In this document: positions 51,211 to 60,353 of the stretch, one piece after another
How the letters are laid out: each line of letters starts with the position of its first letter
How positions within the stretch are numbered: the stretch's first letter is position 1
From: Sinomonas cyclohexanicum
GTDB lineage: Bacteria > Actinomycetota > Actinomycetes > Actinomycetales > Micrococcaceae
Direction of reading: 5' to 3'
Length of the DNA: 64,000 nt
Assembly (NCBI RefSeq): GCF_020886775.1
Contig: NZ_AP024525.1
Coordinates: 3,286,001-3,350,000, forward strand
Program-made: the position numbers and the translations under genes
Notes under the pieces: generated by a model
Database searches by the model: none
The model's input: the letters and a program-made list of their open reading frames with translations, nothing else
What the model was told of the DNA's origin: nothing

Positions 51211-51843
51211 ATGCCCTCAGCCTCAGCAACCTCCACCGCGCGCGCCGGTTCCTCCACGGGCCGGCGCGGGCGGCCGGGATACGACCAGCAGTCCGTGCTC
51301 AACATCGCGGTCGAGGTCTTCAACCGGCACGGGTACGACGCGACGAGCATGGGGATCCTCGCCGAGAACCTCGGCATCTCGAAGTCCGCGATCTACCACC
51401 ACGTCCCGTCGAAGGAGGACCTCCTCGCGCTCGCGCTCGAGGAGGCCCTCGGCGGCCTCGAGTCGGTGTGGGACGCGCCCGACTCGCAGTCGGGAACCGC
51501 CGAGCACCGCCTCGAGTTCGTGGTCCGCTCGACCGTCCACGTGCTCACCGACAGGCTCCCGTTCGTCACGCTCCTGCTGCGCCTGCGCGGCAACACCGAA
51601 ACGGAGCGGGCGGCCCTGGAACGCCGCCGCAGCTTCGACCGCAAGGTAGCCGAGCTCATCGCGGAGGCCCGTGCGGAGGGCACCGTCCGGACGGACATCG
51701 ACCCGCGCACCGTGGCCCGCCTGCTGTTCGGCACGATCAACTCGATCGTCGAGTGGTACCGCCCCGGGGGCTCCCTCACTCCCGCGAAGCTCGCCGACGA
51801 CGTCGTGGCCGTGCTCTTCGACGGGCTGCACACACGCAGCTGA
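51211..51843 (+). CDS. TetR-family regulator, likely PaaR
   Basis: 210 residues. HTH: VLNIAVEVFNRHGYDATSMG then ENLGISKSAIYHHVPSKEDLL; the C-terminal ligand domain (VVRSTVHVLTDRLPFVTLLLRL) suits an acyl-CoA effector. Lies after paaK; its likely targets share GAACnnTCGGTAA before paaA and paaI. TAAGCT seven bases before the ATG overlaps the paaK stop and may give it a private leaderless promoter. Phenylacetyl-CoA as inducer is inferred from characterised PaaR-type TetR proteins. Confidence 0.85.
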   Translation: MPSASATSTARAGSSTGRRGRPGYDQQSVLNIAVEVFNRHGYDATSMGILAENLGISKSAIYHHVPSKEDLLALALEEALGGLESVWDAPDSQSGTAEHRLEFVVRSTVHVLTDRLPFVTLLLRLRGNTETERAALERRRSFDRKVAELIAEARAEGTVRTDIDPRTVARLLFGTINSIVEWYRPGGSLTPAKLADDVVAVLFDGLHTRS

Positions 51844-51856
51844 GCGGCTCCCTCGA

Positions 51857-51876
51857 AGCAAGAGTGAACTCTTGCT
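51857..51876. terminator. Palindrome after the TetR gene
   Basis: AGCAAGAGT-GA-ACTCTTGCT, perfect 9-bp arms with two central bases, 14 bases after the stop. Either a short terminator stem or an operator for the following secreted phosphoesterase, whose start is 108 bases further on. The rest of that spacer shows no clear box. Confidence 0.5.
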
Positions 51877-51984
51877 GAATTGATGGCCAACTCGGGAACT
51901 TCCGGGACTTTGGCCACATAGTGTCGGTGCGGGGAAACACTCGCACCCTCGGGGTCACCATCCGCCTCGAGAAAGCACAACCTG

Positions 51985-53688
51985 ATGTCGAAGTTCAGCA
52001 TCCGTGCCGCGGCCGCGGCGAGCGCCTTGGGCCTCGCCGCCGCCACGGCCGGAGGTGTCGTCGCCGCGCAGGCGTCGTCGTCCACCGCCACACCCATCAA
52101 GCACGTCGTTGTCATCTTCGGCGAGAACGTCTCATTCGACCACTACTTCGCCACGTACCCGAACGCGGCCAACACCCCCGGCGAGAAGATCCAGGGCACC
52201 GGCGCGGCGGCGTCGGCCTTCGCCGCGGCGCCCACCACGCCAAAGAACATCAACACGCTGCAGAACGCCGGCCTGCTCGCGCCGAACAACCCCAACGCCT
52301 CCCAGCCTGCGCGGCTCACGCCCAGCCAGGCCGTGACGTGCGACCAGAACCACGAGTACACCGCCGAGCAGAAGGCATACAACGGCGGGCTCATGGACAA
52401 GTTCGTCGAGAACACCAGCACCGACGCGTGCGGCGCGGCGGGCGACCCGCGGTACCGGGCGCCGGGCCTGACGATGGACTACTACGACGGCAACACCGTC
52501 ACGGGCCTGTGGAACTACGCCCAGCACTTCGCGATGAGCGACAACAGCTTCTCCGACACGTTCGGCCCGTCCACGCCGGGCGCGCTCAACCTCGTGGCCG
52601 GCCAGACGCACGGCGTGACGAGCGTCGACCCGTTCACGGGCAAGCAGACCGCCACACCTGACGCGTACACGGTCAAGTCTGCGGATGCGGCCGGTGTCGG
52701 CACCGTCACGGGCGATCCTGACCCGGCGTACGACGACTGCTCCGACAGCAGCCACGCCAAGAACTACGCCCTCGCGGCGATGAGCGGCAAGAACGTCGGC
52801 GACCTCCTCAACACCAAGGGCGTCTCGTGGGGCTGGTTCCAGGGCGGCTTCACCCCGCAGGACACCAAGAACATCAAGGGCACCGACTACGCCCAGTGCA
52901 CGACGACGCACACCAACGTCGCCGGCGTCTCCTCGACGGACTACAACCCGCACCACGAGCCGTTCCAGTACTACGCCTCGACTGCGAACCCCAAGCACCT
53001 TCCCCCGGCAAACGACGCCGAGATCGGCCACAGCGGCCAGGCGAACCACCAGTACGACCTCACCTCCTTCGACAAGGTCGTGAACACGGACAACATGCCG
53101 GCCGTGTCCTTCCTCAAGGCGCCCAACTACCAGGACGGCCACGCCTCCTACTCGGACCCGATCGACGAGCAGGCCTTCATCGTCAACGAGGTCAACGCGA
53201 TCCAGAAGTCCAAGAACTGGGACTCCACGGCGATCGTCCTGGCCTACGACGACTCCGACGGCTGGTACGACCACGTCGCCACGAAGGTGCTCAACGCGTC
53301 CAACGACTCCACGAACGACGCCGCGTGGTGCCGTGACGCTGCGGCCGCCGGCGCGCCGATCCTCGGCGGCTACGCGGACCGTTGCGGCCCCGGCCCCCGC
53401 CAGCCGCTCCTCGTGGTCTCCCCCTACGCGAAGGCCAACTTCGTGGACCACACGGTGACGCAGCAGTCCTCGATCCTGCGCTTCATCGAGGACAACTGGG
53501 GCCTCGGCAGGCTCGGCGACGGCTCGTTCGACGCGATCGCCGGATCGCTCGGGAACATGTTCAATTTCAACGCCCAACCGCGCCGCGACGGCCTGATCCT
53601 CGACCCGGCCAGCGGCCAGGTGGTCCAGGCCGCGTACTGCACCGGCAACAACGGCGCCCACCTGGGCCAGGGCGGATCGTGCCGCTGA
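51985..53688 (+). CDS. Secreted phosphoesterase (phospholipase C / acid phosphatase superfamily)
   Basis: 567 residues. A signal peptide (about 30 residues, SIRAAAAASALGLAAATAGG, cleaved near AQA) precedes the catalytic domain. Superfamily marks: HVVVIFGENVSFDHYFATYP (metal ligands and substrate pocket), FSDTFGPSTPG, and the later YDDSDGWYDHV metal motif. Could be phospholipase C or AcpA-like phosphatase for phosphate scavenging; no Tat-type twin arginine, so Sec export. Several Cys pairs in the mature part. Ends just before a strong terminator. Confidence 0.86.
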   Translation: MSKFSIRAAAAASALGLAAATAGGVVAAQASSSTATPIKHVVVIFGENVSFDHYFATYPNAANTPGEKIQGTGAAASAFAAAPTTPKNINTLQNAGLLAPNNPNASQPARLTPSQAVTCDQNHEYTAEQKAYNGGLMDKFVENTSTDACGAAGDPRYRAPGLTMDYYDGNTVTGLWNYAQHFAMSDNSFSDTFGPSTPGALNLVAGQTHGVTSVDPFTGKQTATPDAYTVKSADAAGVGTVTGDPDPAYDDCSDSSHAKNYALAAMSGKNVGDLLNTKGVSWGWFQGGFTPQDTKNIKGTDYAQCTTTHTNVAGVSSTDYNPHHEPFQYYASTANPKHLPPANDAEIGHSGQANHQYDLTSFDKVVNTDNMPAVSFLKAPNYQDGHASYSDPIDEQAFIVNEVNAIQKSKNWDSTAIVLAYDDSDGWYDHVATKVLNASNDSTNDAAWCRDAAAAGAPILGGYADRCGPGPRQPLLVVSPYAKANFVDHTVTQQSSILRFIEDNWGLGRLGDGSFDAIAGSLGNMFNFNAQPRRDGLILDPASGQVVQAAYCTGNNGAHLGQGGSCR

Positions 53689-53733
53689 CCCGCTGAGGCG
53701 CCGGCCACCCGGCTGGCCTGGCCCCCGGCTGAC

Positions 53734-53767
53734 ATGGCCCCCGGCGCGCGTTCGCTCCGGGGGCCAT
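53734..53767 (+). terminator. Strong hairpin terminator
   Basis: ATGGCCCCCGG (53734-53744) pairs with CCGGGGGCCAT (53757-53767) around a 12-base loop, 45 bases after the phosphoesterase stop. Very stable and without a T-run, as common in high-G+C genomes. Confidence 0.75.
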
Positions 53768-53801
53768 TGCCATCGGCCGCTCCCGGGGCCACGCTGGCCT
53801 C

Positions 53802-54626
53802 ATGGCAGTCAGGATCTCCCACGAACTCAGGCGCCTCGTCCCGCAGCTCCGCTACGAACCCACCCCCAAGCGGCTGCGCGCCCGGCTCGGCGAGGCCACC
53901 GTGCTCGACTCGCGCCGCGCCGTCGTGCTCTGGGAGCCCGAGCGATACCTGCCCGTCCACGCGGTGCCCGAGGGCGACGTCGCCGCCCGCCTCGAGCCCC
54001 TCGGCGCCGACGAGCCGCCCCGCCCCCCGGCGGATCCGCCGAGCTCGCCGTACCCCTTCTCGCCCCACACGGCCGACGGCGAGCGGCTCACTGTCGTTGT
54101 GGGCGGCGCGGGCGGCGAGACGCGCGTGAGCGACGCCGCATTCCGGCTTGCCGACCCGGACCTGGCGGGCTACATCGCGTTCGACACCGACGCGTTCTCA
54201 TGGTCCGAGGAGGACGAGCAGATCATCGGGCACCCGCGGGACCCCTTCAGCCGGATCGACATGCGCGCCACCGGCGCGCGCATGCGCGTGGAGCTGGGCG
54301 GGGTGGTGCTCGCCGAGTCGTCCGAGACGGTGCGGCTCTTCGAGGGGCGCCTGCCGCCGCGCACGTACTTCCGGCCAGCGGACGTGCACTGGGAGCGCCT
54401 CGCGCCGGACCCCCTGCGGACGATCTGCCCGTACAAGGGAGTGGCCGTGTACTGGGCGGCGCCGGGCCTCGGCGACGGACGGCCCGTCGCGTGGAGCTAC
54501 GGACCCCCCGAAACCACCTTCCCCGAGATGGCCCAGATCCACGGGCTGATCGCGTTCTTCGACGAGCGCGTCGACACCTTCGCGGACGGCGTTCCGGTGG
54601 CGCGCCCGCGGACGGCTTGGGCGTAG
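53802..54626 (+). CDS. DUF427-family protein with two repeated domains
   Basis: 274 residues. Two DUF427 copies can be seen: the first around LGEATVLDSRRAVVLWEPERYLP (split here), the second around VELGGVVLAESSETVRLFEG with RTYFRPADVHWERL and CPYKGVAVYW. An HIxDxE-like enzymatic site is not clear. Function unknown; cytosolic. CACGCT six bases before the ATG and no Shine-Dalgarno hint at a leaderless start. Confidence 0.8.
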   Translation: MAVRISHELRRLVPQLRYEPTPKRLRARLGEATVLDSRRAVVLWEPERYLPVHAVPEGDVAARLEPLGADEPPRPPADPPSSPYPFSPHTADGERLTVVVGGAGGETRVSDAAFRLADPDLAGYIAFDTDAFSWSEEDEQIIGHPRDPFSRIDMRATGARMRVELGGVVLAESSETVRLFEGRLPPRTYFRPADVHWERLAPDPLRTICPYKGVAVYWAAPGLGDGRPVAWSYGPPETTFPEMAQIHGLIAFFDERVDTFADGVPVARPRTAWA

Positions 54627-54662
54627 CCCGCGGACGAGGACGGCAACGTGTTGCCACCCGCC

Positions 54663-54732
54663 TTGGCTTATCCCGGCGGCCGACCTATAGTCGAAAGGTG
54701 ACCTGCATCTCAACGGCGCGATGCAGGTTTTT
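54663..54732 (+). promoter_or_regulatory. Promoter followed at once by a terminator-like hairpin in the gdh leader
   Basis: TTGGCT (54663-54668) and TATAGT (54686-54691) are 17 bases apart. The predicted start, near 54698, is three bases before ACCTGCATC (54701-54709), which pairs with GATGCAGGT (54720-54728) over a ten-base loop and is followed by TTTTT. The structure is an intrinsic terminator placed inside the leader, 37 bases before the sugar dehydrogenase ATG. Either it ends upstream transcription and the promoter is fortuitous, or it attenuates the gene. Confidence 0.6.
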
Positions 54733-54764
54733 CACTGCCCATTTCCAGCGAGGCATGTGAGAGT

Positions 54765-55907
54765 ATGCCCTCCGTTCCGCGCCGCGTGGTCCTCCGCGGC
54801 TCGCTCGCCCTCCTCTGGGTGAGCACGACGGCGGGCGCGGCCGCGGCGCTCGGCGGGTGCACGGCGTCGTCCGCCCCGCGCGACGCGACCAGTGCGCCGG
54901 CGAGTGCCGGCCCGTCGCTGGGGCCCGGGCCGGCGCAGGGGCCGCGCGTCACCGGCACGGTTGCCGACGGGCTCGACACACCATGGTCCATCGCGTTCCT
55001 GCCGGACGGCACCGCGCTCATATCGGAGCGGGGCACCGGGCGGATCCTCGAGATCCCCTCCGCCGGCGGAGCCCCGCGCGAGGTGGCGCGGATCGCCGTG
55101 CGGACCGACACGAGCGAGGGCGGGCTCCTGGGCCTCGCGCCGTCACCGAGGTTCGCCGAGGACGGCATGCTGTTCGCGTACTACACCGGCGCGGGCGGGA
55201 ACCGGGTGGCCGCGCTGCACTGGGACGGGCGGGCCCTCGGCGGCGAACGCGTGCTCGTGGACGGGATCCCGGCCGCGGCGATCCACAACGGCGGCCGGAT
55301 CAAGGTCGGGCCGGATGGGCTGCTGTACATCGGCACGGGGGACGCGACCCGGCAGGCCGCCGCCCAGGACCGCGGAAGCCTGTCGGGCAAGGTGCTGCGC
55401 GTGGGGCTCGACGGCGCGCCCGCGCCCGGGAACCCGTTCGGCACCCGGGTGTACACGTACGGGCACCGCAATGTGCAGGGCCTCGCGTGGGATTCGGGCG
55501 GGCGCCTGTGGGCGAGCGAGCTTGGACCGGACCGCGACGACGAGCTCAACCTCCTCATGCCCGGGTCGCAGTACGGCTGGCCGGACGTCACGGGGGCACG
55601 GAGCGCCAACGGCAGCGTCCCGGCCGTGCATGTCTGGCCGTCGACGGCGGACGCGTCTCCGAGCGCCCTCGCGATCGTCGACGACGTCGCGTACGTCGCG
55701 TGCCTGCGCGGCGAGCGGCTGTGGCGGATCCCCCTGCCCGCGCCCGGCAAGCCCGTGCCGGCTGGCGGGACCCTGCCGGGCGCCGCGGAGTTCTTCCGCG
55801 GGCAGTACGGACGCCTGCGGGACGTGGTGCAGGTGCCGGGCAAGCGCGAACTGTGGCTCGCGACGAATGAGGGGACGCAGTCCCGCATCCTCGCCGTGAC
55901 GATCTGA
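54765..55907 (+). CDS. PQQ-type glucose/sorbosone dehydrogenase lipoprotein
   Basis: 380 residues. Signal region RRVVLRGSLALLWVS with twin arginine and a lipobox (ALGGC, Cys32). The rest is a six-bladed beta-propeller of the soluble aldose sugar dehydrogenase family: DTPWSIAFLPDGTALISERG, IHNGGRIKVGPDGLLYIGTG, YTYGHRNVQGLAWDSGGRLW, and SELGPDRDDELNLL, in which the His and Arg residues for PQQ and substrate are visible. Oxidises sugars outside the membrane. PQQ synthesis genes are not in the window; the PqqD-like protein at 40 kb is unrelated. Leader hairpin described separately. Confidence 0.88.
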   Translation: MPSVPRRVVLRGSLALLWVSTTAGAAAALGGCTASSAPRDATSAPASAGPSLGPGPAQGPRVTGTVADGLDTPWSIAFLPDGTALISERGTGRILEIPSAGGAPREVARIAVRTDTSEGGLLGLAPSPRFAEDGMLFAYYTGAGGNRVAALHWDGRALGGERVLVDGIPAAAIHNGGRIKVGPDGLLYIGTGDATRQAAAQDRGSLSGKVLRVGLDGAPAPGNPFGTRVYTYGHRNVQGLAWDSGGRLWASELGPDRDDELNLLMPGSQYGWPDVTGARSANGSVPAVHVWPSTADASPSALAIVDDVAYVACLRGERLWRIPLPAPGKPVPAGGTLPGAAEFFRGQYGRLRDVVQVPGKRELWLATNEGTQSRILAVTI

Positions 55908-55923
55908 TCACCCACCCTGCTGA

Positions 55924-55961
55924 CGCGAAGGTTCGAAGAACCTTCGCGCACCATGGTGCGC
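55924..55961. terminator. Hairpin plus 16-bp palindrome after the sugar dehydrogenase
   Basis: CGCGAAGGTTC (55924-55934) and GAACCTTCGCG (55938-55948) form an 11-bp stem with a GAA loop. Directly overlapping its 3' end is the perfect palindrome GCGCACCATGGTGCGC (55946-55961). Probable terminator between convergent genes. Confidence 0.7.
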
Positions 55962-55983
55962 CCCGCAGGCGGCGCCCCCCGCT

Positions 55984-56094
55984 GAAGGGTCACTTCCCCC
56001 ATGACGGGTCACTTCCCACTGGCCAATGTCAGGACATGGACCAGGGGGAAGTGACCCCTCAGCCCGGAAGTGACCCCCCAACGTCGGAGGGTCA
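55984..56094. repeat. GGGGTCA-family repeat cluster ending in mtlD
   Basis: GAAGGGTCACTTCCCCC (55984-56000) faces GGGGGAAGTGACCCCTC (56044-56060); a second pair is formed by GGGTCACTTCCC (56006-56017) and GGAAGTGACCC (from 56066). The last unit includes the mtlD stop codon in GAGGGTCA. Same family and orientation pattern as 3796-3890. Confidence 0.82.
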
Positions 56095-57303
56095 GTCCGG
56101 CTGGGCCGCCCGCGCCTCCTTCACGAGGGCCGCGACCGCGTCGTGCAGCGGGTGGTCCGGGCCCAGCCCTGTGAGCTCCTCCGCGACGGCCTCGTCGGAC
56201 GCGTCCCCGCCCAGGATGGCCTGGAGGCGGGCGGCCTCGTCGTCGTCGGGCGCGTCGAAGGCAAGCGCCGCGCGCATGGCCGTGAGCAGCGCATCCGCGG
56301 GCAGCCCGCGCTCGGCCAGCTCGGCGGCGGGTCCCACGAACCGCTCGTGCCGCGACAGCTTGCGCAGCGGCGCGCGGCCCACGCGCTCCACCGTGTCGGG
56401 CAGCTCCGGGTTCGCGAAGCGCCCGAGGATCTTCTCCACGTACGCCTGCTGCTGCTCCGGCGCGAAGCCGTACTTGGCCACAAGCAGCGCCTTGGTCTCG
56501 GCTAGGACTGCCTCGACCTTGGCGCGGACCTCGGGAATGGCGAGCGCGTCCGAGATCTTCTCCGCCCCCGCCAGCCGCCCGAAGTAGGCGGCGGACGCGT
56601 GGCCCGTGTTGACCGTGAAGAGCTTGCGCTCGATGTACGGCCCGAGCGAGTCCACCCACGTCACGCCGGGGATGTCCGGGACGTCGTCCCCGAAGGGCTC
56701 CTGCTCGATCGCCCACTCGAAGTACGGTTCGACCCGCACGTCGAGGCCCGCACCAGGGTCCTGCCCGGGCACGATCCGGTCCACGGCGGTGTTGGCGAAC
56801 ACGGCGCGGGCGTCCACGTCGGCGTCGTCGAGCCCCTCCCCCTTCGCTGCGGCGCGGACCTGCTCCTCGAGGATGTCCGTGGCGTTGATCGCGTTCTCGC
56901 ACGCCATGACTGCGAGCGGGCCGGCGCCGGCCGGGCGCGCGGCGATCCCGCGCGCGATGACCGGCGCCACGAACTTGAGGATGTTGGGCCCGACGGCGGT
57001 CGTCACCACGTCCGCGGCGGCGATCCGTTCGACGAGCTCGGCCTCGTCCGTGGCCGAGTTGACGCCCACGTACCCGTCCACGAGATGGTCGACGCCGCCC
57101 TCCCCCACCTCGTGCACGGTGTACGAGGAGGTGGCGTTGATCGCGTCGATGAGCGGCGCGGCGACGTCCGCGAACACGAGGCGGTACCCGGCGTCGTGCA
57201 GGAGCAGGCCGACGAACCCGCGCCCGATGTTCCCTGCGCCGAAGTGGACGGCGGTCCGCTGCCCGGCGCCTCCCTGCCCAGCCTCCTGGGGTGCGGCGCT
57301 CAC
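56092..57303 (-). CDS. mtlD: Mannitol-1-phosphate 5-dehydrogenase
   Basis: 403 residues. NAD-binding [14 protein letters not shown] near the N-terminus, then [43 protein letters not shown] and the catalytic segment [17 protein letters not shown]. Oxidises mannitol-1-phosphate delivered by the PTS to fructose-6-phosphate. GTG start overlaps the mtlA stop (GTGA), so translationally coupled. Last gene of the tetR-mtlA-mtlD run. Confidence 0.93.
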   Translation of the reverse strand: MSAAPQEAGQGGAGQRTAVHFGAGNIGRGFVGLLLHDAGYRLVFADVAAPLIDAINATSSYTVHEVGEGGVDHLVDGYVGVNSATDEAELVERIAAADVVTTAVGPNILKFVAPVIARGIAARPAGAGPLAVMACENAINATDILEEQVRAAAKGEGLDDADVDARAVFANTAVDRIVPGQDPGAGLDVRVEPYFEWAIEQEPFGDDVPDIPGVTWVDSLGPYIERKLFTVNTGHASAAYFGRLAGAEKISDALAIPEVRAKVEAVLAETKALLVAKYGFAPEQQQAYVEKILGRFANPELPDTVERVGRAPLRKLSRHERFVGPAAELAERGLPADALLTAMRAALAFDAPDDDEAARLQAILGGDASDEAVAEELTGLGPDHPLHDAVAALVKEARAAQPD

Positions 57304-59321
57304 GCGTTGACCTTCCCGAGGATGTCGAGCACCTCGTCGACCGTCGCGGCGGACTCGAGGCGCGCCACCTGCTCCTTGTCGCCGAAGACCTTGGCGATCT
57401 TGGCGAGGATGCCGAGGTGCTCCTTGCCCTTGCCGGCGATCCCGACCACGAACTTCACGGGCTTGCCGTTCCAGTCCACGGGCGCGTCGTAGCGGATGAA
57501 CGTCACCGCAGAGGCCTGGATGTGGTCCTTCGCCTCGTTCGTGCCGTGCGGGATCGCGAGGAAGTTGCCCATGTAGGTCGAGACGGACGTCTCGCGCTCG
57601 TGCATCGAGGCGATGTACGCGTCGTCGACGGCGCCGGCCTCCTTCAGAAGGCGGCCCGCCTCATCGATCGCGCCGCCCATGTCCGGGGCGGTGGTGCCGA
57701 GGAGGATGGATTCGCGCCGCAGCACATCCTTGGTCTCCTCGTGCACGTGCGGGACGGGGACGTGCGACGCCGCGGCCTCGACTTCGGAAGCGGGCTCGGC
57801 CTTGGCGGGGACCCCCTCGAACGGGGTGGGTTCGGTCGCGGCCTGCTCGTCCAGGAGCGCGACGATCTCGTCGTACTTGGGGCTGCCCATGAAGTTGTCC
57901 ACCGTGACGATCTGCGCGCTCGGTGTCTTCTCCTCGGCCCGCAGGGCGAGGTCCTGGTGGACCACCACCATGTCGTAGGTGTCGGTCAGGGCCGAGATGG
58001 CCTTGTTGACCACCGTGACGTCCTTGTGGCCGGCGGCCTTGATCTTGTTGCGGAGCACAGAGGCGCCCATCGCGGAGGAGCCCATGCCGGCGTCGCACGC
58101 GAAGACGATGTTCTTGATGTCGGTCGCGAGGGCCACGCCTGCACCGCCCGCGGCACCGGCGCCGAGGACGCTCGAGGCCATGGACTTCTTGCCCTTCATG
58201 CCCTCCATCTGCGCGGTCGCGGCGGCGAGGTCCCCCTCGCCCCTGTCCTTGGACGCGCGCAGGATGATCGAGGCGATGACGAACGAGACCGCGCACGCAA
58301 GGATGACCGACAGGATCACGCCGAAATAGCTGTCCTTCGCGGTCTGGGCCAGCACCGCGATGATCGAGCCCGGGGCCGCCGGGGCGACGAGGCCGGAGTG
58401 GGTGACGGCGAGGGTCGCGATGCCGGTCATGCCGCCGGCCATGGTGGCGAGGATGAGGATCGGGCGCATGAGCACGTACGGGAAGTAGATCTCGTGGATG
58501 CCGCCGATGAAGTGGATGAGCGCCGCACCGGGGGCCGAGGCCTTGGCCGCGCCGCGTCCGAAGAACATGTAGGCGAGCAGGATCCCCAGGCCGGGGCCGG
58601 GGTTGGCCTCGAGCAGGAACAGGATCGACTTGCCCTGCTCGAGCGACTGCTGCGTGCCGAGCGGGGTGAGGACGCCATGGTTGATGGCGTTGTTGAGGAA
58701 GAGGACCTTCGCGGGCTCGATGAAGATCGAGGTGAGTGGGAGGAGTCCGTTGTTGACGAGGAACTGGACCACGTTGCCCGCTTGCTCCGTGAACCACGTC
58801 ACGACGGGGCTGATCGCGTAGAACCCGAAGAGCGCCAGGATGGCGCCCCAGATGCCGGCGGAAAAGTTGTTGACGAGCATCTCGAAGCCGGGCTTGATCT
58901 TCCCGTCCCAGATCGCGTCGATCTTCTTCATGGTCCAGCCGCCCAGCGGGCCCATGATCATGGCGCCGATGAACATCGGGATGCCCGCACCGAGGATGAC
59001 GCCCATGGTGCCGATGGCGCCGACCACGCCGCCGCGCACGTCGTAGACGGCCTTGCCGCCCGTGTACGCGATGAGCAGCGGGAGGAGATAGGTGATCATG
59101 GGCCCGACGAGGCCCACGTAGGGCTTGCCGTCCGGCCCGTTGCCGAAGCCGCCGAGGGCGCCGACGGGGAGCCAGCCCTTCTCGATGAAGAGGGCGGTGA
59201 TGAGGCCCCAGGCGATGAATGCGCCGATGTTCGGCATGATCATGCCTGAGAGGAACGTGCCGAACTTCTGCACCCCGGCCCGGGCCGTGTGCATGCGCGA
59301 CGGCGCTGCTGTGGTCGACAT
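57300..59321 (-). CDS. mtlA: PTS mannitol transporter EIICBA
   Basis: 673 residues in the order IIC (about 1-370, with [15 protein letters not shown]), IIB ([16 protein letters not shown], phosphocysteine) and IIA ([11 protein letters not shown], phosphohistidine), connected by Ala/Pro linkers. Transports and phosphorylates mannitol with phosphate from HPr encoded at 62.2 kb. Start at 59321 preceded by CAGGATCC; 51 bases follow the TetR gene. Confidence 0.94.
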   Translation of the reverse strand: MSTTAAPSRMHTARAGVQKFGTFLSGMIMPNIGAFIAWGLITALFIEKGWLPVGALGGFGNGPDGKPYVGLVGPMITYLLPLLIAYTGGKAVYDVRGGVVGAIGTMGVILGAGIPMFIGAMIMGPLGGWTMKKIDAIWDGKIKPGFEMLVNNFSAGIWGAILALFGFYAISPVVTWFTEQAGNVVQFLVNNGLLPLTSIFIEPAKVLFLNNAINHGVLTPLGTQQSLEQGKSILFLLEANPGPGLGILLAYMFFGRGAAKASAPGAALIHFIGGIHEIYFPYVLMRPILILATMAGGMTGIATLAVTHSGLVAPAAPGSIIAVLAQTAKDSYFGVILSVILACAVSFVIASIILRASKDRGEGDLAAATAQMEGMKGKKSMASSVLGAGAAGGAGVALATDIKNIVFACDAGMGSSAMGASVLRNKIKAAGHKDVTVVNKAISALTDTYDMVVVHQDLALRAEEKTPSAQIVTVDNFMGSPKYDEIVALLDEQAATEPTPFEGVPAKAEPASEVEAAASHVPVPHVHEETKDVLRRESILLGTTAPDMGGAIDEAGRLLKEAGAVDDAYIASMHERETSVSTYMGNFLAIPHGTNEAKDHIQASAVTFIRYDAPVDWNGKPVKFVVGIAGKGKEHLGILAKIAKVFGDKEQVARLESAATVDEVLDILGKVNA

Positions 59322-59372
59322 GGTGGATCCTGCTTTCGCTCAGGACGCAGCGCAGGGCTGCTGGGTTGGGGA

Positions 59373-60251
59373 TCAGCCCGCGCTCGGCGGCCTCGCCGGG
59401 CTCTGGGGCGCCGAGGGCGCGCTCGAGAGCCGGTGGAGCCATTCGAGGAAGAGCTTCATCTCGGTGCCGGACAGCTGGTCCGGGTGCGAGGACTGGAGCG
59501 TGGCGTTGAGGGCAATGGCAGCGGCGACATAGCTCGGCTGCCCTCCTTCTGCCGCTGGCGCCCCGGCGTAGGGTGCATCGACGATGCTGGGGTCCGTGAG
59601 CACGGAACGGAGCACGGCGTCCCGCGTCTGGGTGGACAGGGCGGATGCGACGAGCGCGTCCGGGGAGAGGCCCCCTTCGGGGTGGTCACCAGCGGGGGCG
59701 CCTTCGGTGGCGTCCGCGATGAGCATGAGGGTGACCCCGATGTTCGAGGCGAGGACCGCCCGCGCAGCCTCGACGGGGCGCACCGCGAGCTGGCCCGCGG
59801 CGGCGAGCCGGCTGAGCTCGCTCTCGAGGAGGCGCTCGGCTTCGATCACGACGGCGGACCGCCGGCTCGTGCCGGTGTTGCCGAACATGAGCATGTACAG
59901 CTGGGCGTGGGTGACGCCGAACCGGACGTGGACATCCCAGAGCCGCTTGACGTCCTCGACGGGGATGTCCGAGCGCGCCATGGTGCCCTCGCTCTCGAGG
60001 AACTCCTCGAAGCCGCGCGCGACGACGGCCTCCATGAGCCCGTCCTTGTCCCCGAAGTGGTGGTACAGGGTGGGCGCGGTGACGCCCGCCTTCTCCGTGA
60101 TCTGGCGGGTCGAGACGGGTTGCCCGCCGGATCCTGCCACAAGCTCCATCGCCGCCTCGATGAGGCGATCCTTGGGGGAACGCACGACGGCGGGCTGCGG
60201 CGGCGCGCTCGCCACCGCGCCTTCCGCTCGCATCGCCGCATCGTCACGCAT
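59373..60251 (-). CDS. TetR-family regulator of the mannitol PTS locus
   Basis: 292 residues, long for TetR because of an extended ligand domain. HTH: DRLIEAAMELVAGSGGQPVS then RQITEKAGVTAPTLYHHFGD. The start at 60251 has TAGCGT seven bases upstream, a leaderless arrangement, while the longer reading covers the operator region. Divergent from ptsI and upstream of mtlA-mtlD on the same strand. Two TATAGCnnnGCTATA palindromes lie in the divergent spacer, making it an autoregulating controller of both mtl and the general PTS genes (inference). Mannitol systems in better-known bacteria use other regulator families. Confidence 0.86.
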   Translation of the reverse strand: MRDDAAMRAEGAVASAPPQPAVVRSPKDRLIEAAMELVAGSGGQPVSTRQITEKAGVTAPTLYHHFGDKDGLMEAVVARGFEEFLESEGTMARSDIPVEDVKRLWDVHVRFGVTHAQLYMLMFGNTGTSRRSAVVIEAERLLESELSRLAAAGQLAVRPVEAARAVLASNIGVTLMLIADATEGAPAGDHPEGGLSPDALVASALSTQTRDAVLRSVLTDPSIVDAPYAGAPAAEGGQPSYVAAAIALNATLQSSHPDQLSGTEMKLFLEWLHRLSSAPSAPQSPARPPSAG

Positions 60252-60269
60252 GGCCGCTACGCTAACCGA

Positions 60270-60284
60270 TATAGCAACGCTATA
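60270..60284. promoter_or_regulatory. TetR operator 1
   Basis: TATAGC AAC GCTATA, a perfect palindrome with 6-bp arms in a G+C-rich setting. Its edge is 19 bases before the TetR start codon, overlapping its likely -35 area. Confidence 0.75.
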
Positions 60285-60338
60285 CAAGACCCGCCTGTGG
60301 CTTGAGTCACAGGGAATGGCCCACGGGGCCCGGCTAGC

Positions 60339-60353
60339 TATAGCACTGCTATA
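60339..60353. promoter_or_regulatory. TetR operator 2
   Basis: TATAGC ACT GCTATA, the same arms as operator 1 with centres 69 bases apart. It is 65 bases before the ptsI ATG and sits near a GCTATGGTAGC half-related sequence. Two identical arms with different centres strongly imply one regulator. Confidence 0.78.

Noticed and set aside
54665-54760. Riboswitch in the sugar-dehydrogenase leader
   Set aside because: Only one hairpin with a T-run is present; there is no conserved aptamer core that I recognise, so it is listed as a promoter/terminator arrangement.
55920-55945. tRNA T-arm-like sequence GGTTCGAAGAACC
   Set aside because: It is a simple terminator stem with a GAA loop; no acceptor stem or anticodon arm can be folded around it.
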